DNA from: DASSBG01 sp035699085
GTDB taxonomy: Bacteria > Pseudomonadota > Gammaproteobacteria > Xanthomonadales > Rhodanobacteraceae
NCBI GenBank assembly: GCA_035699085.1
Contig: DASSBG010000001.1
Span: 1 to 64,000, forward strand
DNA: 64,000 nt
Direction: 5' to 3'
The position numbers and the translations under genes are program-made. Shown one piece after another: positions 9,889-18,513 of the stretch (positions within the stretch are counted from its first letter, which is position 1; the number at the start of each line of letters is the position of its first letter). The notes beneath the pieces are model-generated. The model ran no database searches. It had not been told where the DNA came from and saw only the letters and a program-made list of their open reading frames with translations.

Positions 9889-9894
9889 ATTATA
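9889..9894 (-). promoter_or_regulatory. Candidate -10 box (TATAAT) for rpmI-rplT
   Basis: The minus strand reads TATAAT about 110 bp upstream of rpmI. No good -35 hexamer is found 16-18 bp upstream. The transcript would begin with the hairpin CGGTTC-(8 nt)-GAACCG and would leave room for an L20-binding leader. Confidence 0.45.
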
Positions 9895-10331
9895 CAGGGG
9901 AAATGCGGTGAGCGGTGACCGGCGGCGCAAGATTGTCAGCCCCGGCTGCCGGGATAGAAGCGGGACCCGGGACCCGGGACCCGGGACCCGCCGATCATCG
10001 AGCATCTCGCGACTGTCAGGTCAGCGCTGCGACGAAGCGGCGCAGAGTGCACGAGCCTGGAGACCGCGGGGCTGCCGAAGGTAGAGCCGGAATCTTGTTG
10101 GACGACCGCTCTGCACGCAGCCGGATCGAGAACATCGGAGAACCGCCACCTGCTGCCTGCTCGGCGCGTAATGCCCGTTCTTGCCCCGTTGCGCGCCTGC
10201 GGGTCCCGGGCCCCGATCCCAAGTCCCCAATTCGGCAATGCGCTCAGCCGTTGACTGGTCAGCGCGTGATGCCCGTTCTCGCCCCGTCACGCTCTTGCGG
10301 GTCCCGGGTCCCGTGTCCCGGGTCCCGAAAA
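9895..10331. repeat. infC-rpmI intergenic region with paired heptamer arrays and a duplicated segment
   Basis: This stretch holds no gene. It contains four tandem GGGACCC units (9961-9988) and, in the opposite sense, four GGGTCCC-like units (10299-10326, one reading GTGTCCC), which together flank about 310 bp. Between them a segment of about 47 bp is present twice (around 10157-10208 and 10260-10305), each copy reading GCGCGTrATGCCCGTTCT and ending in GGGTCCCGGG. The second array ends 5 bp from the infC stop codon. Confidence 0.75.
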
Positions 10332-10859
10332 TCAAATCTTCTTGCGCGGCCCGAGCATCATGACCATCAGGCGGCCTTCCTGGCGCGGGAACTGCTCGAC
10401 CACGCCGGCATCGCCGACGTCGCCCTGGATACGCTCGGCCAGCGCGCGTCCCAGCTCCTGGTGGGCCATTTCGCGGCCGCGGAAGCGGATCGTCACCTTG
10501 ACCTTGTCGCCCTCCTCCAGGAAGCGGTGCACGTTGCGCAGCTTGATCTGGTAATCGCCGATGTCCGTGGTCGGGCGAAACTTCACTTCCTTGATCTCGA
10601 CCTGCTTTTGCTTCTTGCGCGCCGCGGAAGCCTTTTTCTGCGCCTCGAACTTGTACTTGCCAAAATCCATGATTCGGCACACCGGCGGTTCGGCGTGCGG
10701 CTGGATTTCGACCAGGTCGAGGCCGGATTCTTCGGCCATGCGCAGGGCGTCGTCGCGGGAAAGTATGCCGATTTGTTCGCTGTCCGCGCCAATGACGCGA
10801 AGTTGCGGGGCACGGATGTCCTGGTTGCGACGGTTGCCCTTGTTGCTGGGGGTGGCGAT
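10332..10859 (-). CDS. infC: Translation initiation factor IF-3, AUC start codon
   Basis: The coding region starts at ATC 10859 and gives 175 residues, the normal IF-3 length: (M)ATPSNKGNRRNQDIRAPQLR, then the N domain, linker and C domain (KVTIRFRGREMAHQELGRAL). The first ATG (10739) would delete the conserved first 40 residues. No ATG, GTG, TTG or CTG occurs in frame between ATC and the upstream TGA at 10896-10898. AGGAG ends 8 nt before ATC. IF-3 binds the 30S subunit, rejects non-canonical start codons and so represses its own AUU-, AUA- or AUC-started message; the codon here fits that autoregulation. It lies 36 bp after thrS. Confidence 0.96.
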   Translation of the reverse strand: MATPSNKGNRRNQDIRAPQLRVIGADSEQIGILSRDDALRMAEESGLDLVEIQPHAEPPVCRIMDFGKYKFEAQKKASAARKKQKQVEIKEVKFRPTTDIGDYQIKLRNVHRFLEEGDKVKVTIRFRGREMAHQELGRALAERIQGDVGDAGVVEQFPRQEGRLMVMMLGPRKKI

Positions 10860-10867
10860 AGGTAGTT

Positions 10868-10872
10868 CTCCT
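10868..10872 (-). promoter_or_regulatory. Shine-Dalgarno AGGAG that fixes the infC AUC start
   Basis: AGGAG on the minus strand lies 8 nt before ATC 10859. It is the only good ribosome site between the thrS stop and the first ATG of infC, and its spacing is optimal for the ATC and for no standard start codon. Confidence 0.85.
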
Positions 10873-10895
10873 GGCGTTGAAAGATCGTGCTGCGG

Positions 10896-12803
10896 TCAGT
10901 CGCGGTGGCCCGCCTGGACATGCCGCACGAAGGCGTCGATATCCATGCTGCCAAGGTCCTCGCCCGACCGGGTACGCACGGCCACGGTGCCCGCGGCCTT
11001 CTCGCGATCTCCGATCACCAGCAGCCAGGGCACCTTGTGCAGCGTGTGCTCGCGGATTTTATAGCCGACCTTTTCGTTGCGCAAATCGACCTCGGCACGC
11101 AAACCCTTGGCCACAAGCGCCTGCGCGACCTCGTCGGCGCGCGCCGCCTGCGCGTCGGTGATATTGAGCACCACGGCCTGAACCGGCGCCAGCCAACCCG
11201 GCAGGTTGCCGGCATGGTGCTCGATCAGGATGCCGATGAAGCGCTCCATGGAGCCGACGATGGCGCGGTGCAGCATGACCGGTGTGCGGCGGTTGGATTG
11301 CTCGTCGATGTACTCGGCGCCCAGCCGGCCCGGCATCGAGAAGTCCACCTGCATGGTGCCCACCTGCCAGGCGCGGCCGATGGAATCGCGCATGTGGTAC
11401 TCGATCTTGGGCCCGTAGAAGGCCCCTTCGCCGGGCAGCTCCTGCCACTCGACCCCGCAGGCACGCAGCGCCGCGCGCAGTGCTTCCTCGGCACGGTCCC
11501 AGACCTCGTCGGAGCCGATGCGCTCGTCGGCCTCGGGGCGCAGGGCGATTTTCAACTCGATGTCGCGAAAGCCGAAATCGGCGTAGACCTGCATCGCCTG
11601 GCGGTGGAAAGCGGTCACCTCGGACTCGATCTGCGCTTCGGTGCAGAACACGTGGCCGTCGTCCTGGACGAAGCCGCGCACCCGCATCAGGCCATGCAGC
11701 GCGCCGGAAGGCTCGTTGCGGTGGCAGGAACCGAACTCGCCGTAGCGGATCGGCAGCTCGCGGTAGCTGTGCAGGCCGTGGTTGAACAGCAGCACGTGGC
11801 CGGGGCAGTTCATCGGCTTGATCGCGTAGCTGCGCTTCTCCGACTCCGTGAAGAACATGTTGTCCTTGTAATTGTCCCAGTGCCCCGACTTCTGCCACAG
11901 GCTGACGTCGAGGATCTGCGGGCAGCGCACCTCCTGGTAGCCGGACTCGCGGTAAACCTGGCGCATGTACTGCTCGACCACCTGCCAGACCGACCAGCCG
12001 CGCGGGTGCCAGAACACCAGGCCGGGCGCTTCCTCCTCCATGTGGAACAGATCCAGCGCCTTGCCGATGCGGCGATGGTCGCGCTTCTCGGCCTCCTCGA
12101 GCTGGTGCAGCCAGGCCTTGAGGTCCTTGTCGCTGAGCCAGGCCGTGCCGTAGACGCGCTGCAGCATCTCGTTCTCGGCCTTGCCGCGCCAGTAGGCGCC
12201 GGCCACCTTCATCAGCTTGAAATGCCTGAGCTTGCCCGTGTCAGGCACGTGCGGGCCACGGCACAGGTCGATGAACTCGCCTTGCGCGTACAGTGACAGC
12301 GGCTCGTCGCTGGGGATGCCCTCGATGATCTCGGCCTTGTAATGCTCGCCCTTGTCGCGGAAGAAGCGGATGGCCTCGTCGCGCGGCATCACCGAGCGGC
12401 TGACGGGCAGCGCCTCGTCTGCGATGCGCGCCATCTCGGCCTCGATGCTGGCGAGGTCCTCGGGCGTGAACGGGTTTTCCCGGGCAAAGTCGTAATAGAA
12501 GCCGTTGTCGATCACCGGTCCGATGGTGACCTGGGTGTCGGGGAACAGGCGCTGCGTCGCCTGCGCCAGCAGGTGCGCGGTCGAATGGCGCACGATATCC
12601 AGCGCCTCCGGGCTCTTGCCGGTGACGATCTCGACCTTGGCGTCGGTATCGACGACATGGCTGGTGTCGACCAGCCGGCCGTCGACCTTGCCGGCCAGCG
12701 CGGCCTTGGCCAGGCCTGCGCCGATGGAGGCGGCAATGTCGGCGATGCTGGGCGGCTGCGGGTACTGTCTGGTGCTGCCGTCGGGGAGCGTGATCTCGAT
12801 CAT
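10896..12803 (-). CDS. thrS: Threonine--tRNA ligase
   Basis: 635 residues from ATG 12803 (MIEITLPDGSTRQYPQPPS). The order is TGS domain (about 1-60), editing domain (about 65-220), class II core with MNCPGHVLLF zinc/active-site region, motif 2 MRVRGFVQDDGHVFC and motif 3 LHRAIVGSMERFIGILIEH, then the anticodon-binding domain (last 100 residues). It charges tRNA-Thr and edits Ser-tRNA-Thr. In E. coli ThrRS represses its own mRNA by binding an operator that mimics tRNA. Here the roughly 150-nt leader instead shows a short Thr-rich ORF and an intrinsic terminator, which suggests transcription attenuation. No strong ribosome site precedes the ATG. Confidence 0.98.
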   Translation of the reverse strand: MIEITLPDGSTRQYPQPPSIADIAASIGAGLAKAALAGKVDGRLVDTSHVVDTDAKVEIVTGKSPEALDIVRHSTAHLLAQATQRLFPDTQVTIGPVIDNGFYYDFARENPFTPEDLASIEAEMARIADEALPVSRSVMPRDEAIRFFRDKGEHYKAEIIEGIPSDEPLSLYAQGEFIDLCRGPHVPDTGKLRHFKLMKVAGAYWRGKAENEMLQRVYGTAWLSDKDLKAWLHQLEEAEKRDHRRIGKALDLFHMEEEAPGLVFWHPRGWSVWQVVEQYMRQVYRESGYQEVRCPQILDVSLWQKSGHWDNYKDNMFFTESEKRSYAIKPMNCPGHVLLFNHGLHSYRELPIRYGEFGSCHRNEPSGALHGLMRVRGFVQDDGHVFCTEAQIESEVTAFHRQAMQVYADFGFRDIELKIALRPEADERIGSDEVWDRAEEALRAALRACGVEWQELPGEGAFYGPKIEYHMRDSIGRAWQVGTMQVDFSMPGRLGAEYIDEQSNRRTPVMLHRAIVGSMERFIGILIEHHAGNLPGWLAPVQAVVLNITDAQAARADEVAQALVAKGLRAEVDLRNEKVGYKIREHTLHKVPWLLVIGDREKAAGTVAVRTRSGEDLGSMDIDAFVRHVQAGHRD

Positions 12804-12824
12804 GATGTTCGTTGTTCGGGCAAT

Positions 12825-12847
12825 AAAAAAGGACGCCGGGGCGTCCT
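12825..12847 (-). terminator. Intrinsic terminator inside the thrS leader, candidate attenuator
   Basis: On the minus strand AGGACGCC-cc-GGCGTCCT is followed at once by TTTTT (six Ts in all), then 21 nt to the thrS ATG. It lies downstream of the leader ORF and the promoter at 12961-12989, so it would stop most thrS transcripts unless it is prevented from folding. It is the strongest T-tracted hairpin in this half of the window. Confidence 0.8.
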
Positions 12848-12878
12848 CGCTGCGGATGGAACGGCCCTGCGCGGTTGC

Positions 12879-12902
12879 TCAGTCGGTTGCCGTAGTCTCC
12901 AT
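12879..12902 (-). CDS. Putative threonine-rich leader peptide METTATD of thrS
   Basis: Eight codons: ATG GAG ACT ACG GCA ACC GAC TGA, so three of the seven residues are threonine, using three different Thr codons. It lies about 52 nt after the predicted start of transcription and ends 32 nt before the terminator hairpin. The ribosome site is weak (a GAG about 9 nt upstream). The arrangement promoter, Thr-codon ORF, terminator, threonyl-tRNA synthetase is that of ribosome-mediated attenuation: stalling at Thr codons when charged tRNA-Thr is scarce would favour an antiterminator. I could not identify a convincing antiterminator by eye, so the mechanism is inferred. Confidence 0.6.
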   Translation of the reverse strand: METTATD

Positions 12903-12960
12903 GTCGCACGCTCGACCCCGCGTTGCCGCCGGGCCACCCTTGCTGGTGAGGTGAGCGCAA

Positions 12961-12989
12961 ACACTAGGGCGGAAGCCGCGTGCTGTCAA
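12961..12989 (-). promoter_or_regulatory. Near-consensus sigma-70 promoter of thrS
   Basis: The minus strand reads TTGACA (12984-12989), exactly 17 bp, then TAGTGT (12961-12966). Transcription would start near 12954 and give a leader of about 150 nt before the thrS ATG, enclosing the leader ORF and the terminator. Confidence 0.75.
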
Positions 12990-13121
12990 TCCGGCAGGCA
13001 CCGCTGCCGTCGGATAGCCAGCCTGTGGATACGCTGAACCACCCGCTCCGCACGCCCCGGCCGCGCCGGGGTGTTTCGCTATAGTAGTCCGCCTTCGGAG
13101 CACAGCCAAAAGGAGTACCGG

Positions 13122-14408
<1,287 letters not shown>

Positions 14409-14432
14409 TCCACTGCCCGGAGAGAACAGCCC

Positions 14433-15440
14433 ATGCGCATCCTGGTCACCGGCGCCGCCGGCTTCATCGGTTCCCGGCTGAGTGAGCGGCTGCTCGAGCG
14501 CGGCGACGAGGTCCTTGGCTACGACAACCTCAACGACTACTACGACCCGAGCCTCAAGCAGGCGCGGCTGGACCGGCTGACGCCGCAGCCCGGCTTCGGC
14601 TTCGTCAAGGCTGACCTGCAGGACCGCGCGGCGATCGAGGCCGCGGTAGCCCGCTTTCGCCCGCAGCGGGTGGTGAACCTGGCCGCCCAGGCCGGCGTGC
14701 GCTACTCGCTGGAGAACCCGCACGCCTACATCGACAGCAACCTGGTCGGCTTCATCAACGTGCTTGACGCCTGCCGCCAGAACGACGTGGAGCACCTGGT
14801 CTACGCCTCGTCCAGCTCGGTCTACGGCGGCAACCGCAAGCTGCCCTTCTCGGTGCGCGACCCCGTCGACCACCCGCTCAGCCTCTACGCGGCCACCAAG
14901 AAGGCCAACGAGCTGATGGCGCACACCTACAGCCACCTCTACCAGATGCCGACCACCGGCCTGCGCTTCTTCACCGTCTACGGGCCTTGGGGCCGGCCGG
15001 ACATGGCGCTGTTCCTGTTCACCCGCAAGATCCTCGCCGGCGAGCCGATCGAGGTCTTCAACCACGGCCACCACTCGCGTGATTTCACCTACATCGACGA
15101 CATCGTCGAAGGCGTGATCCGCACCCTCGACCGGCCGCCGACGGCAGACGCCGATTTCGACCCGCTGGAGCCGGACGCCGGCAGTTCCTCGGCACCCTGG
15201 CGCGTCTACAACATCGGCAACCAGAACCCGGTGCCGCTGGGCCACTACATCGAGGTGCTGGAACGCTGCCTCGGCCGCAGCGCAGAAAAAATCATGCTGC
15301 CGATGCAGCCTGGCGACGTTCCCGACACCCACGCCGACGTGACCGAACTGACCCGAGACACGGGCTACCGCCCGACCACCACGGTGGAGGAAGGCGTGGG
15401 TCGTTTCGTTGATTGGTACAGGGCCTATTACGGCACCTGA
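14433..15440 (+). CDS. NAD-dependent epimerase, UDP-glucuronate 4-epimerase type
   Basis: 335 residues of the extended short-chain dehydrogenase family: NAD motif VTGAAGFIGSRLSERLL, SSSSVYGG serine region, and catalytic YAATKKANE (YxxxK). The NYYDPSLKQARL-like stretch after strand 2 and the long insert near residue 240 match UDP-glucuronate 4-epimerases of capsule clusters. It interconverts C4 epimers of a UDP-uronic acid, fitting the dehydrogenase 24 bp upstream: the two could make UDP-GalNAcA or UDP-GalA for a polymer. GAGAG lies before the ATG. The substrate is inferred. Confidence 0.88.
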   Translation: MRILVTGAAGFIGSRLSERLLERGDEVLGYDNLNDYYDPSLKQARLDRLTPQPGFGFVKADLQDRAAIEAAVARFRPQRVVNLAAQAGVRYSLENPHAYIDSNLVGFINVLDACRQNDVEHLVYASSSSVYGGNRKLPFSVRDPVDHPLSLYAATKKANELMAHTYSHLYQMPTTGLRFFTVYGPWGRPDMALFLFTRKILAGEPIEVFNHGHHSRDFTYIDDIVEGVIRTLDRPPTADADFDPLEPDAGSSSAPWRVYNIGNQNPVPLGHYIEVLERCLGRSAEKIMLPMQPGDVPDTHADVTELTRDTGYRPTTTVEEGVGRFVDWYRAYYGT

Positions 15441-15531
15441 ACCCGCCGGAAAGGCTGCGTTTGCACGGCATTCCGGAAGCCCAACCAGCGTGCTACGGTT
15501 TGCCGCAACCGAAACGGACTACGGTCGCCCG

Positions 15532-16155
15532 ATGAACCAGCTGCGTTGCCTCGCGATGCTGTGCCTGCCCCTGTTGCTTGCGGCATGTGCCAGCAACCCA
15601 ACCACCATCGGCGGCCCGACCGTGGCTGACACCGGACGCGCAGTCGCCGTATACCACATCGGCGTCGACGATGTGCTGCAGGTGTCGGTCTGGCAGAACC
15701 CCGACCTGAGCGTGAAGGTGCCGGTGCGCCCCGACGGCCGCATCTCGGTGCCGCTGATCGGCGACGTCGAGGCTGGCGGCCGCACGCCCGAACAGGTCGC
15801 CGCCGACATCCAGGCCAAGCTGCGCACCTATGTGCGCGACCCGCAGGTGGCGGTGATCGTCACCAACCTGCGCAGCCACGAATACCTTTCGCGCGTGCGC
15901 GTGACCGGCGCCGTGCGGCAACCGGTGTCACTGCCATGGCGCCAGGGCATGACCGTGCTCGACGCCGTGCTCGCGGCCGGCGGCCTGACCCCGTACGCCG
16001 ACGCCAACGACACCGAGCTGTACCACAAGGACGCCGACGGCGTGACCCACGCCTACGCCGTACGGCTCGACGACATCCTCAACGAGGGTGAACTGGCTAC
16101 CAATTTCCCGGTCCAGGCCGGCGACGTGATCACCGTACCGGAACGAAACTTCTGA
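15532..16155 (+). CDS. Polysaccharide export outer-membrane lipoprotein (Wza/PEP-CTERM type)
   Basis: 207 residues from ATG 15532; the frame extends upstream but only this start gives the lipoprotein signal MNQLRCLAMLCLPLLLAAC with the lipidated Cys at residue 19. It contains a Poly_export (PF02563) domain (YHIGVDDVLQVSVWQNPDLS..RPDGRISVPLIGDV) and an SLBB beta-grasp domain (VTGAVRQPVSLPWRQGMTVLDAVLAAGG). It is the periplasmic/outer-membrane channel component for exopolysaccharide. Short versions of this length are typical of XrtA/PEP-CTERM loci. It is followed by the chain-length gene, which supports co-function. No strong ribosome site is visible. Confidence 0.9.
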   Translation: MNQLRCLAMLCLPLLLAACASNPTTIGGPTVADTGRAVAVYHIGVDDVLQVSVWQNPDLSVKVPVRPDGRISVPLIGDVEAGGRTPEQVAADIQAKLRTYVRDPQVAVIVTNLRSHEYLSRVRVTGAVRQPVSLPWRQGMTVLDAVLAAGGLTPYADANDTELYHKDADGVTHAYAVRLDDILNEGELATNFPVQAGDVITVPERNF

Positions 16156-16184
16156 ACCACGCGACGCAGCAAGGGCAAAGCACG

Positions 16185-16214
16185 ATGAGCAACGCAAAAG
16201 GGATGCGCGCATGA
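16185..16214 (+). CDS. Possible nine-residue upstream ORF overlapping the chain-length gene
   Basis: ATG AGC AAC GCA AAA GGG ATG CGC GCA TGA, with AAGGG 9 nt upstream. Its stop overlaps the next gene's start (ATGA at 16211-16214). The segment ATGAGCAACG and an AAGGG site occur twice here, once for this ORF and once for the true start, so it may be a tandem duplication of a start region, or a coupling ORF. There is no evidence that the peptide itself matters. Confidence 0.3.
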   Translation: MSNAKGMRA

Positions 16215-17752
16215 GCAACGACCTCGCGCCCGCGGAGATGGTGCCGGTGATGCTGGGGGAGGCACGCCGCTGGCGGCTTCCGCTGGCGGTGGTGTTCGCG
16301 GTCATCGCGCTGGCCGCACTGGTCGTCGGCGCGCTGTGGCCGAAGACCTATCAGTCCTCCACCACCATCCTGGTGCAGAAGAGCAACATCATCACCCCGT
16401 TGATGGAGGGCCGTGCCGTCACCACCAGCAGCAGCTACCGTGCCTCCATCGCGCGCGAACTGCTGTTCAGCCACCAGGTCATGCAGGACATCCTGAAGAC
16501 CGGCGGCTGGCTGGCCAGCGACCCGTCGCCGCTGGAGATCGACCGCCTGGTCGATCAGATCCAGGACCGCACCACGGTCAGCAGTTCGCGCGACAACCTG
16601 ATCCAGATCACCTATGCCGACACCGACCCCGAGCGCAGCTACAAGGTCACCCAGCGCTACGCGCAGCTGTTCATACAAGAGAGCCTCAAGGCCAAGATGC
16701 GCGAGAGCCGCGCCGCCTTCGAGTTCATCGACAGCCAGGTGAAGAGCTACCACAGCAAGCTGGCTGCTGCCGAAGCGAAGCTCGACGCCTACCGCGACGC
16801 GCATCCCGAAGCTCGCGGCAGCAGCACGGCCACCAGCAGCCGTATCAGCGCCTTGCGCAGCGATATAGAGCAGGCGCGGATGCAACTCACGGAGGATCGG
16901 GCGAACGAGCGCATCCTCGAGGCCCAACTGGCCGGCGAATCGGAAATAGCCACCGTCGACACACGCTCCGACCAGATCGGCGCGCAGCTTGCCAAGCTGC
17001 AGACCCAGCTGCAAACCCTGCTGCTCACCTACACCAACGCCTACCCCGACGTGGTCCGCACGCGCCACCAGATCCAGGACCTCAAGCATGAACTGGCGCA
17101 GGAGAACGCACGCAAGGATGCGGCCCGGCGTTCCGGCGCACCGGAGGCGCTGGACAGCACGGTGCAGTTCAACCCGCTTTACCAGAAGCTGCGGGCGCAG
17201 CTTGCCACCACCCGCCGCAGCATCGCGGCGACCCTGGCACGCATGCACGCCAGCGAGCAGCTGCTGGCCGCCGAGCAGGAGCGTGGCAAGCTCATCGCCG
17301 ATTCCACCAGCGCGATCGAGGGGCTGACGCGTGACTACGAGGTGGATCGCGACGTGTACCAGGACCTGCTGAAGCGACGCGAGAACGCACGCGTGTCGAT
17401 GAATCTCGACGCCAAGCACCGCGGGCTGAACTTCAGCATCCAGGATCCGGCGGTGCTGCCGCTGCGGCCGCACGGCCTGCGCTTCGTGCACTTCAGTCTC
17501 GCTGGCCTGGCGCTGGCCTGTGCCGTTCCGATCGGCCTGCTGGTCGGACTGACGCGCTTCGACCCGCGGGTGCGTTCGGCTGGCCAGCTTGAGCGCCAGG
17601 GCGTGCCGCTGCTGGCGATAATCCCGACCTACGTCAGCAGTTCGGAACAGGCGCGCCAGCGCAGGATCAGCATGAAGGCGGCGCTGATCGTGGTGCTGGT
17701 GATTGCGGCCTATCTCGTTGCGGCATGGATGAAACTGGAGAAACTGCTGTGA
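16211..17752 (+). CDS. Wzz/GNVR-type polysaccharide chain-length determinant (polysaccharide copolymerase)
   Basis: 513 residues. Transmembrane segment near 23-43 (LPLAVVFAVIALAALVVGAL), a Wzz N domain (KTYQSSTTILVQKSNI), a long periplasmic coiled coil rich in Ala/Glu/Arg (about 175-400), a GNVR-like segment before the second membrane segment (HFSLAGLALACAVPIGLLVG, about 420-440), and a further hydrophobic C terminus (ALIVVLVIAAYLVAAWM). This matches the long PEP-CTERM-associated chain-length proteins. It sits in the inner membrane and controls polymer length with a cytoplasmic BY-kinase partner, which is encoded directly downstream with a GTGA overlap. The start is set by an AAGGG site 8 nt upstream. 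Confidence 0.92.
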   Translation: MSNDLAPAEMVPVMLGEARRWRLPLAVVFAVIALAALVVGALWPKTYQSSTTILVQKSNIITPLMEGRAVTTSSSYRASIARELLFSHQVMQDILKTGGWLASDPSPLEIDRLVDQIQDRTTVSSSRDNLIQITYADTDPERSYKVTQRYAQLFIQESLKAKMRESRAAFEFIDSQVKSYHSKLAAAEAKLDAYRDAHPEARGSSTATSSRISALRSDIEQARMQLTEDRANERILEAQLAGESEIATVDTRSDQIGAQLAKLQTQLQTLLLTYTNAYPDVVRTRHQIQDLKHELAQENARKDAARRSGAPEALDSTVQFNPLYQKLRAQLATTRRSIAATLARMHASEQLLAAEQERGKLIADSTSAIEGLTRDYEVDRDVYQDLLKRRENARVSMNLDAKHRGLNFSIQDPAVLPLRPHGLRFVHFSLAGLALACAVPIGLLVGLTRFDPRVRSAGQLERQGVPLLAIIPTYVSSSEQARQRRISMKAALIVVLVIAAYLVAAWMKLEKLL

Positions 17753-18513
17753 ACGCCATCGAATCACCGCATCTCGACCTGCGTCGCCTGGACCAGCCGC
17801 CGCTGGACCGCCCGCAGCCATTGCCGGGGGCCGCGCCAACGCAAGCTCCGCTGGCGCGGGAGCTGAGCGTGCGTGAGCTGGAGGCGCGCAAGCTGATCCA
17901 CCGCGACACTTCGTCGCGCGCCAGTACCGACGCCTTCCGTCAGATTCGCACGCGCCTGCTGGCGTTGGCCGGCGAGCAGAACGTGGCGACCCTGGTGGTG
18001 CCGGTCAGCCCTCGCTCGGGCGCCAGTTTCGTCGCCCGCAACCTGGCGGCCGCCTTCGCCCTCAGCGAAACCATGTCGGCGTTGTTGATCGACTGCAGCG
18101 TGCGGCATCCCGCGCAGCAGAGCGCGCTCGGCATCCATGCCGACCGTGGCGGGCTGATGGATTACCTGGACGACCCCGAGCGCAGCATCGACGACATCAT
18201 CTATCCGACCGGCGTCCCGCGGCTGCAGCTGGTGCCGGCGGGTCACCCGCGCGAATTGCCGGGCGAGCAGTTCTCGTCGCTGCGCATGCAGGCGCTGATC
18301 GATTCCCTGCGCAGCAGCTTCCAGCACCGCTACCTGATCCTCGACGGCCCTGCCATCGAGGGTTCGCCGGACGCGCGGATCCTGTCGCAGCTGGTCGACC
18401 AGGTCATCGTCGTCGCGCGCTACGGCCGCGACACGCCGGCCGTGATCGCCGCCGCCACCGCGCAGTTCGAGGCGCAGAAGATGGCCGGCGTCGTATTCGA
18501 CAGCGCACCATGA
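17749..18513 (+). CDS. BY-kinase-like polysaccharide protein with degenerate ATP site
   Basis: 254 residues from GTG 17749, which overlaps the upstream stop (GTGA) and has GGAG 8 nt before it; an in-frame ATG at 17725 is less likely. The fold is that of CpsD/CapB tyrosine autokinases, but the P-loop position reads VSPRSGASFVARNLA (residues 86-100), lacking the GKS/T lysine, and the Walker A' region reads LLIDCSVRHP (112-121) instead of LLIDADLRRP. The C terminus ends GVVFDSAP with no tyrosine cluster. It probably cannot bind ATP as classical BY-kinases do and may act as a structural partner of the chain-length protein. The fold assignment is secure; loss of activity is inference. Confidence 0.8.
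   Translation: MNAIESPHLDLRRLDQPPLDRPQPLPGAAPTQAPLARELSVRELEARKLIHRDTSSRASTDAFRQIRTRLLALAGEQNVATLVVPVSPRSGASFVARNLAAAFALSETMSALLIDCSVRHPAQQSALGIHADRGGLMDYLDDPERSIDDIIYPTGVPRLQLVPAGHPRELPGEQFSSLRMQALIDSLRSSFQHRYLILDGPAIEGSPDARILSQLVDQVIVVARYGRDTPAVIAAATAQFEAQKMAGVVFDSAP

Noticed and set aside
10332..10739. infC starting at ATG 10739 (135 residues)
   Set aside because: This removes the conserved first 40 residues of IF-3; the AUC with AGGAG restores full length.
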